Shown here piece by piece: positions 1 to 6,517 of a stretch of DNA of 6,517 bases (position 1 is its first letter; each line of letters starts with the position of its first letter). A program made the translations under genes and the position numbers. Source of the stretch: an archaeon. Its GTDB lineage: Archaea > Iainarchaeota > Iainarchaeia > CSSED10-239. The notes beneath the pieces are model-generated. The model was not told where the DNA came from. It saw nothing but the letters and a program-made list of their open reading frames with translations, and did not search any database. The stretch covers positions 1-6,517 of the forward strand of contig JAKQTP010000238.1 in the NCBI GenBank assembly GCA_029563035.1, read 5' to 3'.

Positions 1-438
1 AAAGCAAAAGTAAAGGTTGTTATAGTTCCAGAAATAGCATATAGTGAAGAAGCAAAATTTGAAAGAATGATGAAAATGGTTGAGCTATGAATAATCGACA
101 CACAAACAGTTTTGGAGAAACTATCATTATCTAATATCTCAGACATAATGGAAAGAGTAAATGCGAAGAGAAAAGACGAAATGAGTGAGGAGTTAATCAA
201 ACAAAATGCAGCGCATTCAGAGTGAAATGCTCCAGCAGACCCAGCAACTCTTGCTGATAGTGAAAACAATCAAATGGCAATGTGAGTTCAAATACCAGAG
301 ACTCCAGAGTCTATGTTAGTTAAAGAGCATACAGATTTGCACATAGCATTCGTTGATGAATTCCCAGATGACTATAATAAAAATAGAGAATTATTTGACG
401 CTCACATTGAATCAGAACGTCAAAGATTATGAATATAA
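1..438 (+). CDS. Probable phage portal protein, C-terminal part (5' end outside window)
   Basis: The frame is open from base 1 to TAA at 436-438 and gives 145 residues, reading four in-frame TGA codons as Gly; there is no GGN glycine codon. The first 60 or so residues (VVIVPEIAYSEEAKF, then a helical stretch with MVELGIIDTQTVLEKL, then SDIMERVNAKRKDE) match the pattern of portal C-termini: a short strand, then helices of the kind 'xLxxxGxIDxxTxLExL', ending in a charged, disordered tail. Portals form the twelve-subunit ring at the capsid vertex through which DNA enters and to which the tail attaches. The position just before a scaffold and a capsid gene supports the call. The last part (residues about 75-143) is Pro/Asp/Glu-rich and not recognisable. 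The clip domain and core lie outside the window, so the identification rests on the C-terminal pattern and gene order. Confidence 0.62.
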
Positions 439-440
439 AT

Positions 441-728
441 ATGAAATGAGTTTTAAAAGAAATTTGAAGAAGGATGTGATTGGACAAGAAGTACAATAAT
501 GAAAAAAAAGAAGTGATGGAAAGTGCAGAAAAAGAAGCGGAGCAAATATTCATGAAAACACAACCATGATCTGATTACAAAAAGTGAGATCAAAAGTGAA
601 AGACATGATCTTATCCGAAACTAAAAGAATCTAATTATTGAACTAAATACTGAAAAAGAGCTAAGGAGGTTTCTGAACAGGTTGTAAAAACAAGATTAAA
701 ACAATTTAAAAATAAAGATAGCAAATAA
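441..728 (+). CDS. Small basic protein between portal and scaffold, unknown function
   Basis: Starts at ATG 441, two bases after the portal stop (TAAATATG), and ends at TAA 726-728: 95 residues. Nine in-frame TGA codons are read as Gly and no GGN codon occurs, so nearly one codon in ten would be a stop under the standard code. Residues about 1-45 look helical and charged (KKYNNEKKEVMESAEKEAEQ). The second half is Lys/Gly/Tyr-rich (SDYKKGDQKGKTGSYPKL), then a basic amphipathic end (EVSEQVVKTRLKQFKNKDSK). I see no signal peptide, membrane segment or catalytic motif, and I do not recognise the family. Its place between portal and scaffold is where some phages carry a maturation protease or minor head protein, but at 95 residues it is too short for a typical protease. 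The tight spacing suggests translational coupling with the portal gene. Confidence 0.8.
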
Positions 729-812
729 GCTATCAATAATAATTGCGCTTATACTTAATCGTGTTCGTTGTCACGTTAAAAACAATGTTATAAGTATGTG
801 GCGTGAATCAAT
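729..812 (+). promoter_or_regulatory. Structured leader with possible extended -10 promoter before the scaffold gene
   Basis: This 84-base gap is one of the longest in the window. It contains an inverted repeat: 743-748 (TTGCGC) can pair with 801-806 (GCGTGA, two G-T pairs) and 751-757 (ATACTTA) pairs exactly with 791-797 (TAAGTAT). Inside it CGTG 760-763 can pair with CACG 772-775. A promoter-like set overlaps it: TTGTCA at 768-773, a 15-base spacer, then TGT directly before TATAAG at 789-794 (extended -10 form). Transcription would begin near base 801, about 12 bases before ATG 813. The spacer is short and host promoter rules are unknown, so this is a candidate only. Confidence 0.33.
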
Positions 813-1577
813 ATGGACGACGAATTAAAAAAGGAAGTAGAAAATGCCATTGAAGGGGCAGGGGAATCTTCCGACCAAAAACCTTCTGAAGAAGTACCGT
901 CTGGAGACGTTAAACCAGCTAGCGAAAGTAAGGAAACTGAAAAAGCCGAAGAGCCTAAAGCGAACGAACAAGAGCCAGTTAAAGAGGTTAGTAAATCTGA
1001 TGAGCAAATTAAAAATCTTAATAAAGCTCTTCAGGAAGAAAGGGAACGTGCTAAAGAATTAAGAGCTAAACTAGAAGAACTAGAACAACCTCTTACAAAA
1101 CTTAAGGACGTTTTCTGACCTCCAAAAACAGAACAAAAGCCTAGCGAGAATGAAGAACAAAAATTCTTAACACATGATCAGCTAGAAGAATTTCTTGAGA
1201 AGAAGGAAAACGAAAGGAAGGAAGAAATCGAAAGACAAAAACGAGCAGAACAGCTCGAAAAAGAGATTAACACTCTTGAGTCAGAATGGAACTGAAAAGA
1301 CGGAAAGCCAAAATACGACGATTCAGAAGTCATACAATGGCAAAGAGATAATAACAAGTTATATCTTTCACCGTCAGAAGCATTCTTTGCAATGAAGAAA
1401 GAAGAATTACTTGACTATGAAGTTAAGCAAAGACTATCTTCAAAGCCAGAAGTCAGAGAGGTTAATGAACAATCTGCGATTTCTCCTGAATCGAAAGAAG
1501 AAAAAGTCTGAGAAGACGAAATTAAAAATGCTGTTTTGGAGGCTATTGAGGCAGAAATGACTCAGAACAATAATTAA
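813..1577 (+). CDS. Probable capsid scaffolding protein
   Basis: 254 residues from ATG 813 to TAA 1575-1577, reading three TGA codons (residues 102, 161 and one near 230) as Gly. Residues 1-60 are acidic, low-complexity and Pro/Ser/Glu-rich. Residues about 62-100 form a strong predicted coiled coil (ALQEERERAKELRAKLEELE), and a second charged helix spans about 121-160. The segment from about 158 to 200, with WNGKDGKPKYDD then LYLSPSEAFFAMKKEELL, resembles a conserved C-terminal block of phage scaffold proteins. Such proteins template procapsid assembly by binding the coat protein and leave or are degraded during maturation. Its place directly before the major capsid gene supports this. It uses four GGN glycine codons and more G+C than its neighbours, resembling the capsid gene. 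There is no Shine-Dalgarno sequence; AAT precedes the ATG. A GTG at 798 is in frame, but ATG fits the start context of the other genes. Confidence 0.78.
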
Positions 1578-1588
1578 AATAGCCTTCT

Positions 1589-1631
1589 GATAAGTAGATA
1601 AATTGTTCTTTTACAGAGGGATAAATAGATA
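1589..1631 (+). repeat. Short direct repeat GATAARTAGATA before the capsid gene
   Basis: GATAAGTAGATA (1589-1600) and GATAAATAGATA (1620-1631) match at 11 of 12 bases, 31 bases apart, in the 58-base gap before the capsid start. In the same gap CCTTCT 1583-1588 can pair with AGAGGG 1615-1620 (one G-T pair). AGAGGG is the only Shine-Dalgarno-like string near the capsid gene, but it ends 15 bases before the ATG, farther than usual. A-T-rich sequence makes chance repeats likely, so function is unproven. Confidence 0.3.
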
Positions 1632-1635
1632 GAAT

Positions 1636-2826
1636 ATGGGACAATCCCTAAAAAATATTTTAGGCGCAGCTATGCGCATATACGATAAAAACGTACACAA
1701 TCAATTGTTTACAAAAAACGTATTATTATCAAACGTTGCACGTAACTTTGCTAAAAATGTATGAGCAAGTACAAAGTATTTAACAGTTCATTATGGTAGA
1801 AATGTATGATCAGCAGCTGGTACAGAAACATTAACATTGCCAACCGCTGGTAACCAAAAATACATGCAAGCAGAAATTCCTATGAAATACAACTTTCATA
1901 CAATTTCTCTTACTGATGTGGTTTTGCAACATTCTAAGAAATCAAAAGAATTTTTAGTAGATGCATTACAATCAGAATATGACGGTGCAAAAGAGGACAT
2001 GAGAAGACAATTGTCAAGACAAATGTACTGAATCTGAACTGGTGAATTATTCAAATTAAATTGAAATCCAGCAGCTAGTGCAACAGACTTAACAGTTGAT
2101 TCACCTATGGTTGGTAGAGACTGTACTGATTACATCGAAATTGGAAACACACTAAGATTCGGTGCAACAGCTACTAACGTAGCCGCAGTAACAGCCATTA
2201 CTTCAGCAACCACATTTACAATTGCTGCAAACTCATTGGATTTAGCAGATAATGACATTGTTTACATTGCACAATCAGCAACACAGTCTAACAAAGACAA
2301 TGAAATGATGGGTCTTAAAGGTTTGATTGATGATGGTACAAACGTAGCAACATTACAATGAATTGCTCGTGCAACATACCCATGGTGGAAATCTTATGTA
2401 AATACTGCAGCTTCTTCAAGACCAGTATCAGATGCATTGTTACACAGATCTTTCTTAGAAGCTAAAAAGAAAGGCGAACCATCATTTGGATTGACATCTT
2501 TTGATGTATTTAGTTCTTATGGACAATCATTAACTCCAGATAGACGTTATACAGATAAAATGCAATTAAACTGAGGCTTTACTTGATTGATGTTTAATAC
2601 ATTATTGATAGTTCCAGACTATGATTGTCCTTTCGATGAATTATACTTCATTGACAAGAAAACAATTTCAGTTGAAGACTTAGGCGACATCAGCTTCTTA
2701 AACGAAGATGGAAACATCTTAGATAGAAGTGCAACAACTCCTGCTTGGAACGCAACATTGAGATATTATGGCAACCTAGCCATCTCAGCTCCAAACAAGA
2801 ACAGTGTTGTTAGAAAAATTAGCTAG
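1636..2826 (+). CDS. Major capsid protein, HK97-fold type
   Basis: 396 residues from ATG 1636 to TAG 2824-2826, with eight TGA codons read as Gly. It forms the icosahedral shell. A helical N-terminal part (residues 1-35) leads to a stretch about 70-100 (QKYMQAEIPMKYNFHTISLT) resembling the E-loop/P-domain region. A long helix with EDMRRQLSRQMY then runs into GIGTGEL (residues 132-138), a motif common in this coat family, where GDGTG-like glycines are conserved. A beta-rich insert follows at about 150-225, and the C-terminus carries a typical block (LLIVPDYDCPFDELYFIDKK, later RYYGNLAISAPN at 376-387). No long N-terminal delta-like domain is seen; the separate scaffold gene upstream would replace it. 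About 20 of 28 glycines are GGN, unlike the downstream genes, which fits high expression. The start has AAT directly before ATG and no close Shine-Dalgarno sequence. Assignment to a particular coat subfamily is not possible by eye. Confidence 0.88.
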
Positions 2827-2835
2827 TATATAACT

Positions 2836-2876
2836 TAGTATCCCAGTGGAGCGTAATCTCCACTGGGGGATAACTA
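2836..2876 (+). terminator. Strong hairpin after the capsid gene (terminator, attenuator or mRNA-stability element)
   Basis: CCCAGTGGAG (2842-2851) pairs perfectly with CTCCACTGGG (2858-2867) around the six-base loop CGTAAT, ten base pairs and mostly G-C in very AT-rich surroundings. The flanks TAGTAT and ATAACTA can lengthen the stem with a bulge. No T-run follows, so it is not a textbook intrinsic terminator. It may lower transcription past the highly expressed capsid gene or protect the 3' end of its mRNA. Confidence 0.5.
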
Positions 2877-2886
2877 TCATAAAACA

Positions 2887-3306
2887 ATGATAAAAAATAG
2901 AAATTTAGATCCAAAGGAAAGCAAAAAGAATATAGAAATTGATCTTGTTGCATGAGTAGCAAACGCAATTTCTTTTGCATGGACTAATCCAGAGAAATCA
3001 AAAATAGCAGTAACAAGAGCTATTTTATACGTATCAACAGCTGGATGAACATCATGATCTGTTATGGACATTGGAGTAACAACTTCAGCAACCTGAACAG
3101 ATGATGTAATCTTTGACTGAGTTTGAATCAATACAGTTACTCTTTACGATAATATGTGAGGGGCATTATATGACACATATACAGAGGGTAAGGCTGTTAT
3201 AGTTGATGAAAATTGAGGTACTAACAGTTGGATTACTTGAAAAATATTAACACAAAATGCTTCTAGCCTAGCTGGTAAGCTATATTTAGAATATAAAGTT
3301 TTGTAG
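2887..3306 (+). CDS. Small Gly/Thr-rich beta-type virion protein, possible head decoration or fibre protein
   Basis: 139 residues from ATG 2887 to TAG 3304-3306, with nine TGA and six GGN glycine codons. After a charged N-terminus (residues 1-20, many Lys/Asn) the rest alternates short hydrophobic strands with Gly/Thr/Asp turns: STAGGTSGSVMDIGVTTSAT, then DDVIFDGVGINT, LYDNMGGALYD and a C-terminal TGKILTQNASSLAGKLYLEY. This pattern is seen in small beta-sandwich proteins encoded next to major capsid genes, some decorating the head or forming fibres. That role is inferred from composition and position, not from a named family motif. There is no signal peptide or membrane segment. The gene sits alone between two hairpins with gaps of 60 and 62 bases, so its dose may be set separately from the capsid gene. 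Its start has ACA, not AAT, before the ATG, and no Shine-Dalgarno sequence. Confidence 0.82.
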
Positions 3307-3355
3307 TTAGCAGTTACACTACCAGTGTTAATACACTGGCAGTAATCTGTTAACT
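3305..3355 (+). terminator. Imperfect hairpin after the small virion gene
   Basis: CCAGTGT (3322-3328) pairs with ACACTGG (3333-3339) around loop TAAT. The stem continues through ACT 3318-3320 with AGT 3341-3343, CAG 3311-3313 with CTG 3347-3349, and AGTTA 3305-3309 with TAACT 3351-3355, separated by small internal loops. There is no T-run after it. It shares CCAGTG...CACTGG and a following TAACTAT with the hairpin after the capsid gene, so the two look like related regulatory elements. Confidence 0.42.
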
Positions 3356-3368
3356 ATATTAATAAAAT

Positions 3369-3620
3369 ATGAAAATTTATAATAATTGAAAAGAATTTAC
3401 AATTACATTTGACTACAAAGAATATACAATACCAAAATGAGAGTCTGAGTGTAATCAAGATCTATTATCACATATAAAGTGACTATCAGATCAATTACAG
3501 TTAAATGTAACAACAGAGCCAATCAAAATTAAAAAAGAAGAAATAGAAGTAGAGGAAGATGCTCCAAGTGACGAAGAAATAAGTGAAAAATTAAAAGAAA
3601 AAAGAAAGTGAAAAAAATAG
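3369..3620 (+). CDS. Small protein with acidic middle and basic tail, unknown function
   Basis: 83 residues from ATG 3369 to TAG 3618-3620; all four glycines are TGA. Residues 1-24 suggest a beta hairpin (MKIYNNGKEFTITFDYKEYT), followed by a helical segment (QDLLSHIKGLSDQLQL), an acidic run (EEIEVEEDAPSDEE) and a Lys-rich end (LKEKRKGKK). The charge split suggests a flexible C-terminus binding another virion protein or nucleic acid, which is inference only. I do not recognise the family. It is the first gene of a tightly packed group after the second hairpin; the next ATG lies one base after its stop (TAGTATG), so coupled translation is likely. AAT precedes its ATG. Confidence 0.78.
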
Positions 3621-3621
3621 T

Positions 3622-3918
3622 ATGGACTTACAGAAGTTTGACAAAAAATTATATCTAGAAAAGTCAATTTCATGAAGTATAATGGTAATGAGAAAAAGCA
3701 TGTTTAATAAAGACTTCGATCATGAGATACTATCAATAAAGAACAAATATATATGATCGTGAAGATGGTTGCTAGCAAAACTTAGTTTAATTGACAATAC
3801 TAGGAGAAATGTTATCAAAGACATAATGGATTCAAACAAGAAGCTATTTTGAAGTGACAAATCAAATATATCAAGAGATGTAGCTTGACTTTTTACAGAG
3901 ACAAGCATAAATATATAG
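3622..3918 (+). CDS. Small, mostly helical protein of unknown function
   Basis: 98 residues from ATG 3622 to TAG 3916-3918, five TGA codons as its only glycines. The sequence is basic and looks almost wholly alpha-helical: a first helix with KKLYLEKSISGSIMVMRKSM, a second with DFDHEILSIKNKY, then GRWLLAKLSLIDNTRRNVIK and a short final helix. There is no signal peptide or Cys/His cluster. It sits one base after the preceding stop and two bases before the next ATG. Small helical proteins after the capsid gene can be head-tail connectors, but nothing in the sequence shows that here, so I leave it unassigned. The start AGT-ATG departs from the AAT-ATG rule seen at most genes, perhaps because initiation is coupled to the gene before it. 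Confidence 0.78.
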
Positions 3919-3920
3919 AA

Positions 3921-4937
3921 ATGAAAATAGAAATGCAAAACTATAATTGAGTTCTTAGATGAAGAGATCCAAGAGATTGGATCGCTTGAGTTAGCTCTCC
4001 AATTATAAACAAGAATAGGAATCCATCAATGAATTGGACTCAATACGCTCCAGAACATGAAATTCAATTAATATCTAGTTGATTGAGCGTCTATGAAACA
4101 ATGTTTTGTGTTTCGTTTTCTGCTACAGATGGTATAGAAACAGAATCTAACTATTTAATGTCTTCATGAGAAGTGCCAACTGAATACATACAAAGGCTTA
4201 ACAAAGCATGATATTTTAAAAACTGAAAAATAAATTTCTCTGATAGATTCGTGTGAATATTGTGAGAGACAACAAAAGATTGAGCATATTTATTTAAAAT
4301 AGCCAGCGCAATAAGAAAATATTGACTCATTCCAGAGACAATGTTGCCATTAAATGCAAAGAGTTATGACGAGTTTGTTGACAGGACAAAAATAACTGAT
4401 GAAATGTATAAAATGTGAGAAGAGTTTAACAAGATGTTTACAATTAACTTTGAGTGGATTGACTATTCTGACTGACCGATATGAAAGGAAACATTAAAAA
4501 ATGCATTAAAATTTTCTCCATTACAAGCAGTTGTAAGATATGATGACTGAAACTGAATACTAAATCCATCGTGAAACCTTAATCATGCAATAATGATAAA
4601 TTGATATGACGAAAGTAATGACGCATTGATGGTAAATGATAGTTATAGTACTGAGCAAAAGTTATACAGCAGAGAACATCCAAGATCATACTTACAATAT
4701 AGCATAACTGTAAACAAACCAATAAATATGGACATACAAAAATTTTTAGAAAAAAATGACCAAAAATGGGTCAGAAATATAAATAACTGAGCATTTTGAA
4801 AGGTATTAAGATGAAAGCTTTACGTAGCAAATTCAACTGACAGAATGTTGATGCTATTAGTAGACGAAGCTCATAGAAAAAATTGAGTTTCAATAACTGA
4901 TGTAGAGTGGCAATTATTACCAAAAGAATTGTTCTAA
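3921..4937 (+). CDS. Papain-like (C1 family) cysteine peptidase of phage type
   Basis: 338 residues from ATG 3921 to TAA 4935-4937; 22 of 23 glycines are TGA. The papain signature elements are in the right order: Cys63 in MFCVSFSAT (nucleophile helix start), His222 in LNHAIMINGYD, matching the papain 'NHAVxxVGY' segment, and Asp240 in VNDSY, where papain has Asn. Between them lie KFSPLQAVVRY (198-207) and DRFVGILGETT (108-118), both typical of phage-borne members. The papain oxyanion Gln, six residues before Cys, is not conserved (Val57). Residues 1-55 (RGRDPRDWIAG, MNWTQYAPEHEIQ) are a family-type lead-in; residues about 270-338 form a C-terminal extension without a recognised domain. No signal peptide is seen. 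It could process virion proteins, be carried in the particle for host entry, or cut peptidoglycan cross-links; sequence alone does not decide. Confidence 0.8.
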
Positions 4938-4950
4938 AATTAAAAAAAAT

Positions 4951-5322
4951 ATGGAAGTTACAAAAGTTCGTGATGCTGCGATACTTACAACAAGTTATGT
5001 AGCATGAACAACAATAGAAAAAGCAAGAAATGGGAACGTATTAGTATTGCACGTTGATTTTACAAAATGAGACTTGACATCTGCACAAATTAAAATTGAT
5101 AGCTCTTCATCATGAGAAACTTGAGATTTCTATCAAAGAACATCAAGCTCTATAACGTCATGAGCTGATACCGTTGATTTTCATGAGATAACTATAGGCA
5201 CTACATGAAAATACGAAATAATATTACCAATTTACGCAGATTACATAACAGTATCGGTTAAGTGAACATGAACTGTTAGTGGTAGTTCAATGGCCATAAA
5301 AGCATTAACTGGTATTGCATAA
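4951..5322 (+). CDS. Small beta-rich virion-type protein, function unknown
   Basis: 123 residues from ATG 4951 to TAA 5320-5322, with eight TGA and four GGN glycines. It opens with VTKVRDAAILTTSYVAGTT, continues through LVLHVDFTKGDLTSAQIKID, and has a TTGKYEIILPIYADYITVSV stretch before a Gly/Ser end (KGTGTVSGSSMAIKAL). Alternating hydrophobic residues with Gly/Thr/Ser turns point to a single beta-sandwich domain. Proteins with this start and the 'VxFTKGxLTSAxIKI' stretch are familiar to me as small conserved proteins in phage structural clusters, without a firm function. Placement among virion genes suggests a tail, fibre or capsid-surface component. Start context is A-rich (AAAAAAAATATG) with no Shine-Dalgarno sequence. 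No cysteine is present. Confidence 0.8.
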
Positions 5323-5326
5323 GAAT

Positions 5327-6280
5327 ATGTTGAACATACAAAGATCAACAATTAAGCTAGATGAAAAGTCAAAATTAAAACTTTCTTCTCTAAAAAACAG
5401 TATTGAGTTCTTATCATCAGAGATAGAAAGACTTCAGAAAATAAAGGAAAAGTATGAAAACGATGTATCTAAAATATCTTCATTGGAATGAACTATATTA
5501 GAGTTATCAGAGAATGTAGAAATGTATAATTGACTGATTTGAAAATTAGAAGAAAAACTGTCATCGCTTGAGAACAATGAATCATTATTAGATTGAAGAA
5601 TAAAAAAATTAATTAAAGTTGAAGAGAATCTAAACCTAAGTATAGAAGACAAAAAGAAAAAACTTATTGATTTAAAAGAGCAGATAGAATATTGAAAAAT
5701 AACCATATCATGACAAGAACAGTTAATAGATTCAATAGAAAACAAGAAACAGGATTGTATAAAGTTATATAAAAATGCATCAAAAATGTGTAACGACGAA
5801 ATTGAAAGACATAATTCGATACTTAAGTCAAATGAATCGTTGATGAAAAAATATAATGATAATAAAAGTTTATTACTAAAAATAGAGTTAGATATAGAAG
5901 AAGCAAAGAACATATTACAAAAACATATTAAAGAAAAAAATGAAATATTAAAAGCTATTGAAGGTTCGAAAAATATTGCATCTAATATAATAGTAAACGC
6001 GAAAAAAGATGCCGTTGAAATAATAGAAAATGCCAAATATGAGTCATCAAGAATAATTACTAGCGCTACAGAAGAGAGAGAGAAAATAATAAATGATGCA
6101 AATAATGTATATATCAATAAAAAACTAGAACTTGATGAAAGACAACATTCACTCAATAAAATTGATTGATCGCTTAGCGAAAAAAGCAGATGGCTTGACG
6201 AAAAAGAGGCAAAGTTAAGGGCAATAAAAATACAGTTAGAATCGTTCTATTGAAGAAAAATAGATAATATAATATTATAA
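5327..6280 (+). CDS. Long coiled-coil protein, unknown function
   Basis: 317 residues from ATG 5327 to TAA 6278-6280, eight TGA and one GGT glycine. Nearly the whole chain is Glu/Lys/Ile/Leu/Asn-rich heptad-like helix with no globular domain visible. Gly breaks (for example EGT, NGLIG, DGR) between residues about 60 and 140 may mark hinges. Residues about 212-260 are Ala-rich at heptad positions (NAKKDAVEIIENAKYESSRI), like the stalk of ATP synthase subunit b or DivIVA-type proteins. The C-terminus holds SRWLDEKEAKLRAI. It has no predicted membrane segment, so a tape measure protein with membrane-active regions is unlikely, and it is short for one. A virion stalk, spacer or assembly chaperone is possible. 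The start codon follows the previous stop by four bases with GAAT before the ATG. Confidence 0.8.
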
Positions 6281-6281
6281 T

Positions 6282-6517
6282 ATGTGATATAGGGAGAGGA
6301 GTACATTTGAATGATGATTATTGAATCCATTAGCCACTGAGTCTAAACAGGATGAAATTATTTCTAGAATAGAATCAACCGAAGAAACACTTGAGCTTTT
6401 AGTAAGCAACCAAAAATGGCTTCATAAACTAACAGATGACTCAACATCTAATGAATATTATTTGTTTGTTTCAAATGATTATGATTTTGATGGTGACACT
6501 GGTGATTGGAAAGTTGT
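6282..6517 (+). CDS. N-terminal part of a phage virion-type protein (3' end outside window)
   Basis: ATG 6282 follows the previous stop by one base (TAATATG) and the frame stays open to the window end, giving 78 full codons. Three TGA codons are read as Gly, two of them adjacent (FEGGLLNP). A block LLNPLATESKQDEIISRIES (residues about 14-33) matches a segment common in phage structural proteins, 'NPLATxxKQDxII', found just ahead of small beta domains in tail or fibre-type proteins. It is followed by a helix (EETLELLVSNQKWLHKL) and by NEYYLFVSNDYDFDGDTGDW, which looks like the beginning of such a beta domain. I therefore infer a virion protein, but the C-terminal part that would define it is missing. 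Under the standard code this gene would stop at its second codon. Confidence 0.72.

Noticed and set aside
844..1395. Plus-strand frames at 844-1062 and 1195-1395
   Set aside because: They overlap the scaffold gene in another frame; their Lys/Arg-rich products are frame-shifted readings of its Glu/Lys coiled-coil codons.
320..3938. Other minus-strand open frames of 60-84 codons (for example 320-553, 825-1007, 2877-3131, 3491-3673, 3720-3938)
   Set aside because: Each is antisense to a well-supported gene, is rich in Phe/Ile/Ser by composition alone, and has no motif or neighbouring minus-strand gene.
3921..4937. Peptidase as the classic head-maturation protease
   Set aside because: Those are usually serine-type enzymes encoded between portal and capsid genes; this is a papain-type enzyme four genes after the capsid. 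A processing role is not excluded but has no direct support.
5434..6156. A 240-codon open frame on the minus strand, the longest uninterrupted frame under the standard code
   Set aside because: It lies wholly antisense to the coiled-coil gene. Its translation is a low-complexity Ser/Phe/Ile-rich mirror of Glu/Lys/Asn-rich codons, as expected from the opposite strand, and no domain is visible.
1..6517. Degraded region full of pseudogenes with premature TGA stops
   Set aside because: The interruptions are only TGA, never TAA or TAG, and fall at glycine positions in otherwise intact proteins with normal lengths and tight spacing. No frameshift is needed anywhere.
1..6517. TGA read as tryptophan (code 4, Mycoplasma-type or crAss-like phages)
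   Set aside because: TGG already supplies a normal amount of Trp, and Trp readings would put Trp into glycine motifs such as the capsid GIGTG and Gly/Thr-rich turns.

Overview
The window is 6.5 kb of the virion (head) gene cluster of a tailed phage or prophage that reads UGA as glycine (translation table 25). This points to a host in Absconditabacteria (SR1) or Gracilibacteria (BD1-5). DNA is AT-rich, all genes are on the + strand, and coding density is very high. With UGA as stop, the region breaks into short fragments; with UGA as glycine it resolves into eleven clean, closely packed genes ending in TAA (6) or TAG (4), with the last one running off the window. I counted about 83 in-frame TGA codons, 38 GGN glycine codons and 16 TGG tryptophan codons in roughly 2,070 codons. 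A head-protein motif (GxGTGxL in the capsid protein) also fixes TGA as Gly rather than Trp.

Layout: 1-438, C-terminus of a probable portal protein; 441-728, small basic unknown protein; 729-812, structured leader with a possible promoter; 813-1577, acidic coiled-coil scaffold-like protein; 1636-2826, HK97-fold-type major capsid protein (396 aa); a strong hairpin; 2887-3306, small glycine-rich beta-type virion protein; a second hairpin; 3369-3620 and 3622-3918, two small unknown proteins; 3921-4937, papain-like (C1) cysteine peptidase with a visible Cys/His/Asp set; 4951-5322, small beta-rich virion-type protein; 5327-6280, long coiled-coil protein; 6282 to the end, start of a further virion-type gene.

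The order portal - scaffold - major capsid - small head protein is the standard tailed-phage head module. The genes after the second hairpin probably belong to the connector, tail or entry/lysis functions, but only the peptidase shows recognisable catalytic motifs. No integrase, tRNA, CRISPR array, insertion sequence or replication gene is visible, so free phage and prophage cannot be told apart.

Three points deserve attention. The capsid gene uses mostly ordinary GGN glycine codons while its neighbours use almost only TGA. Seven of ten start codons are immediately preceded by AAT, with no usable Shine-Dalgarno sequence. Two similar hairpins bracket the gene just after the capsid gene.
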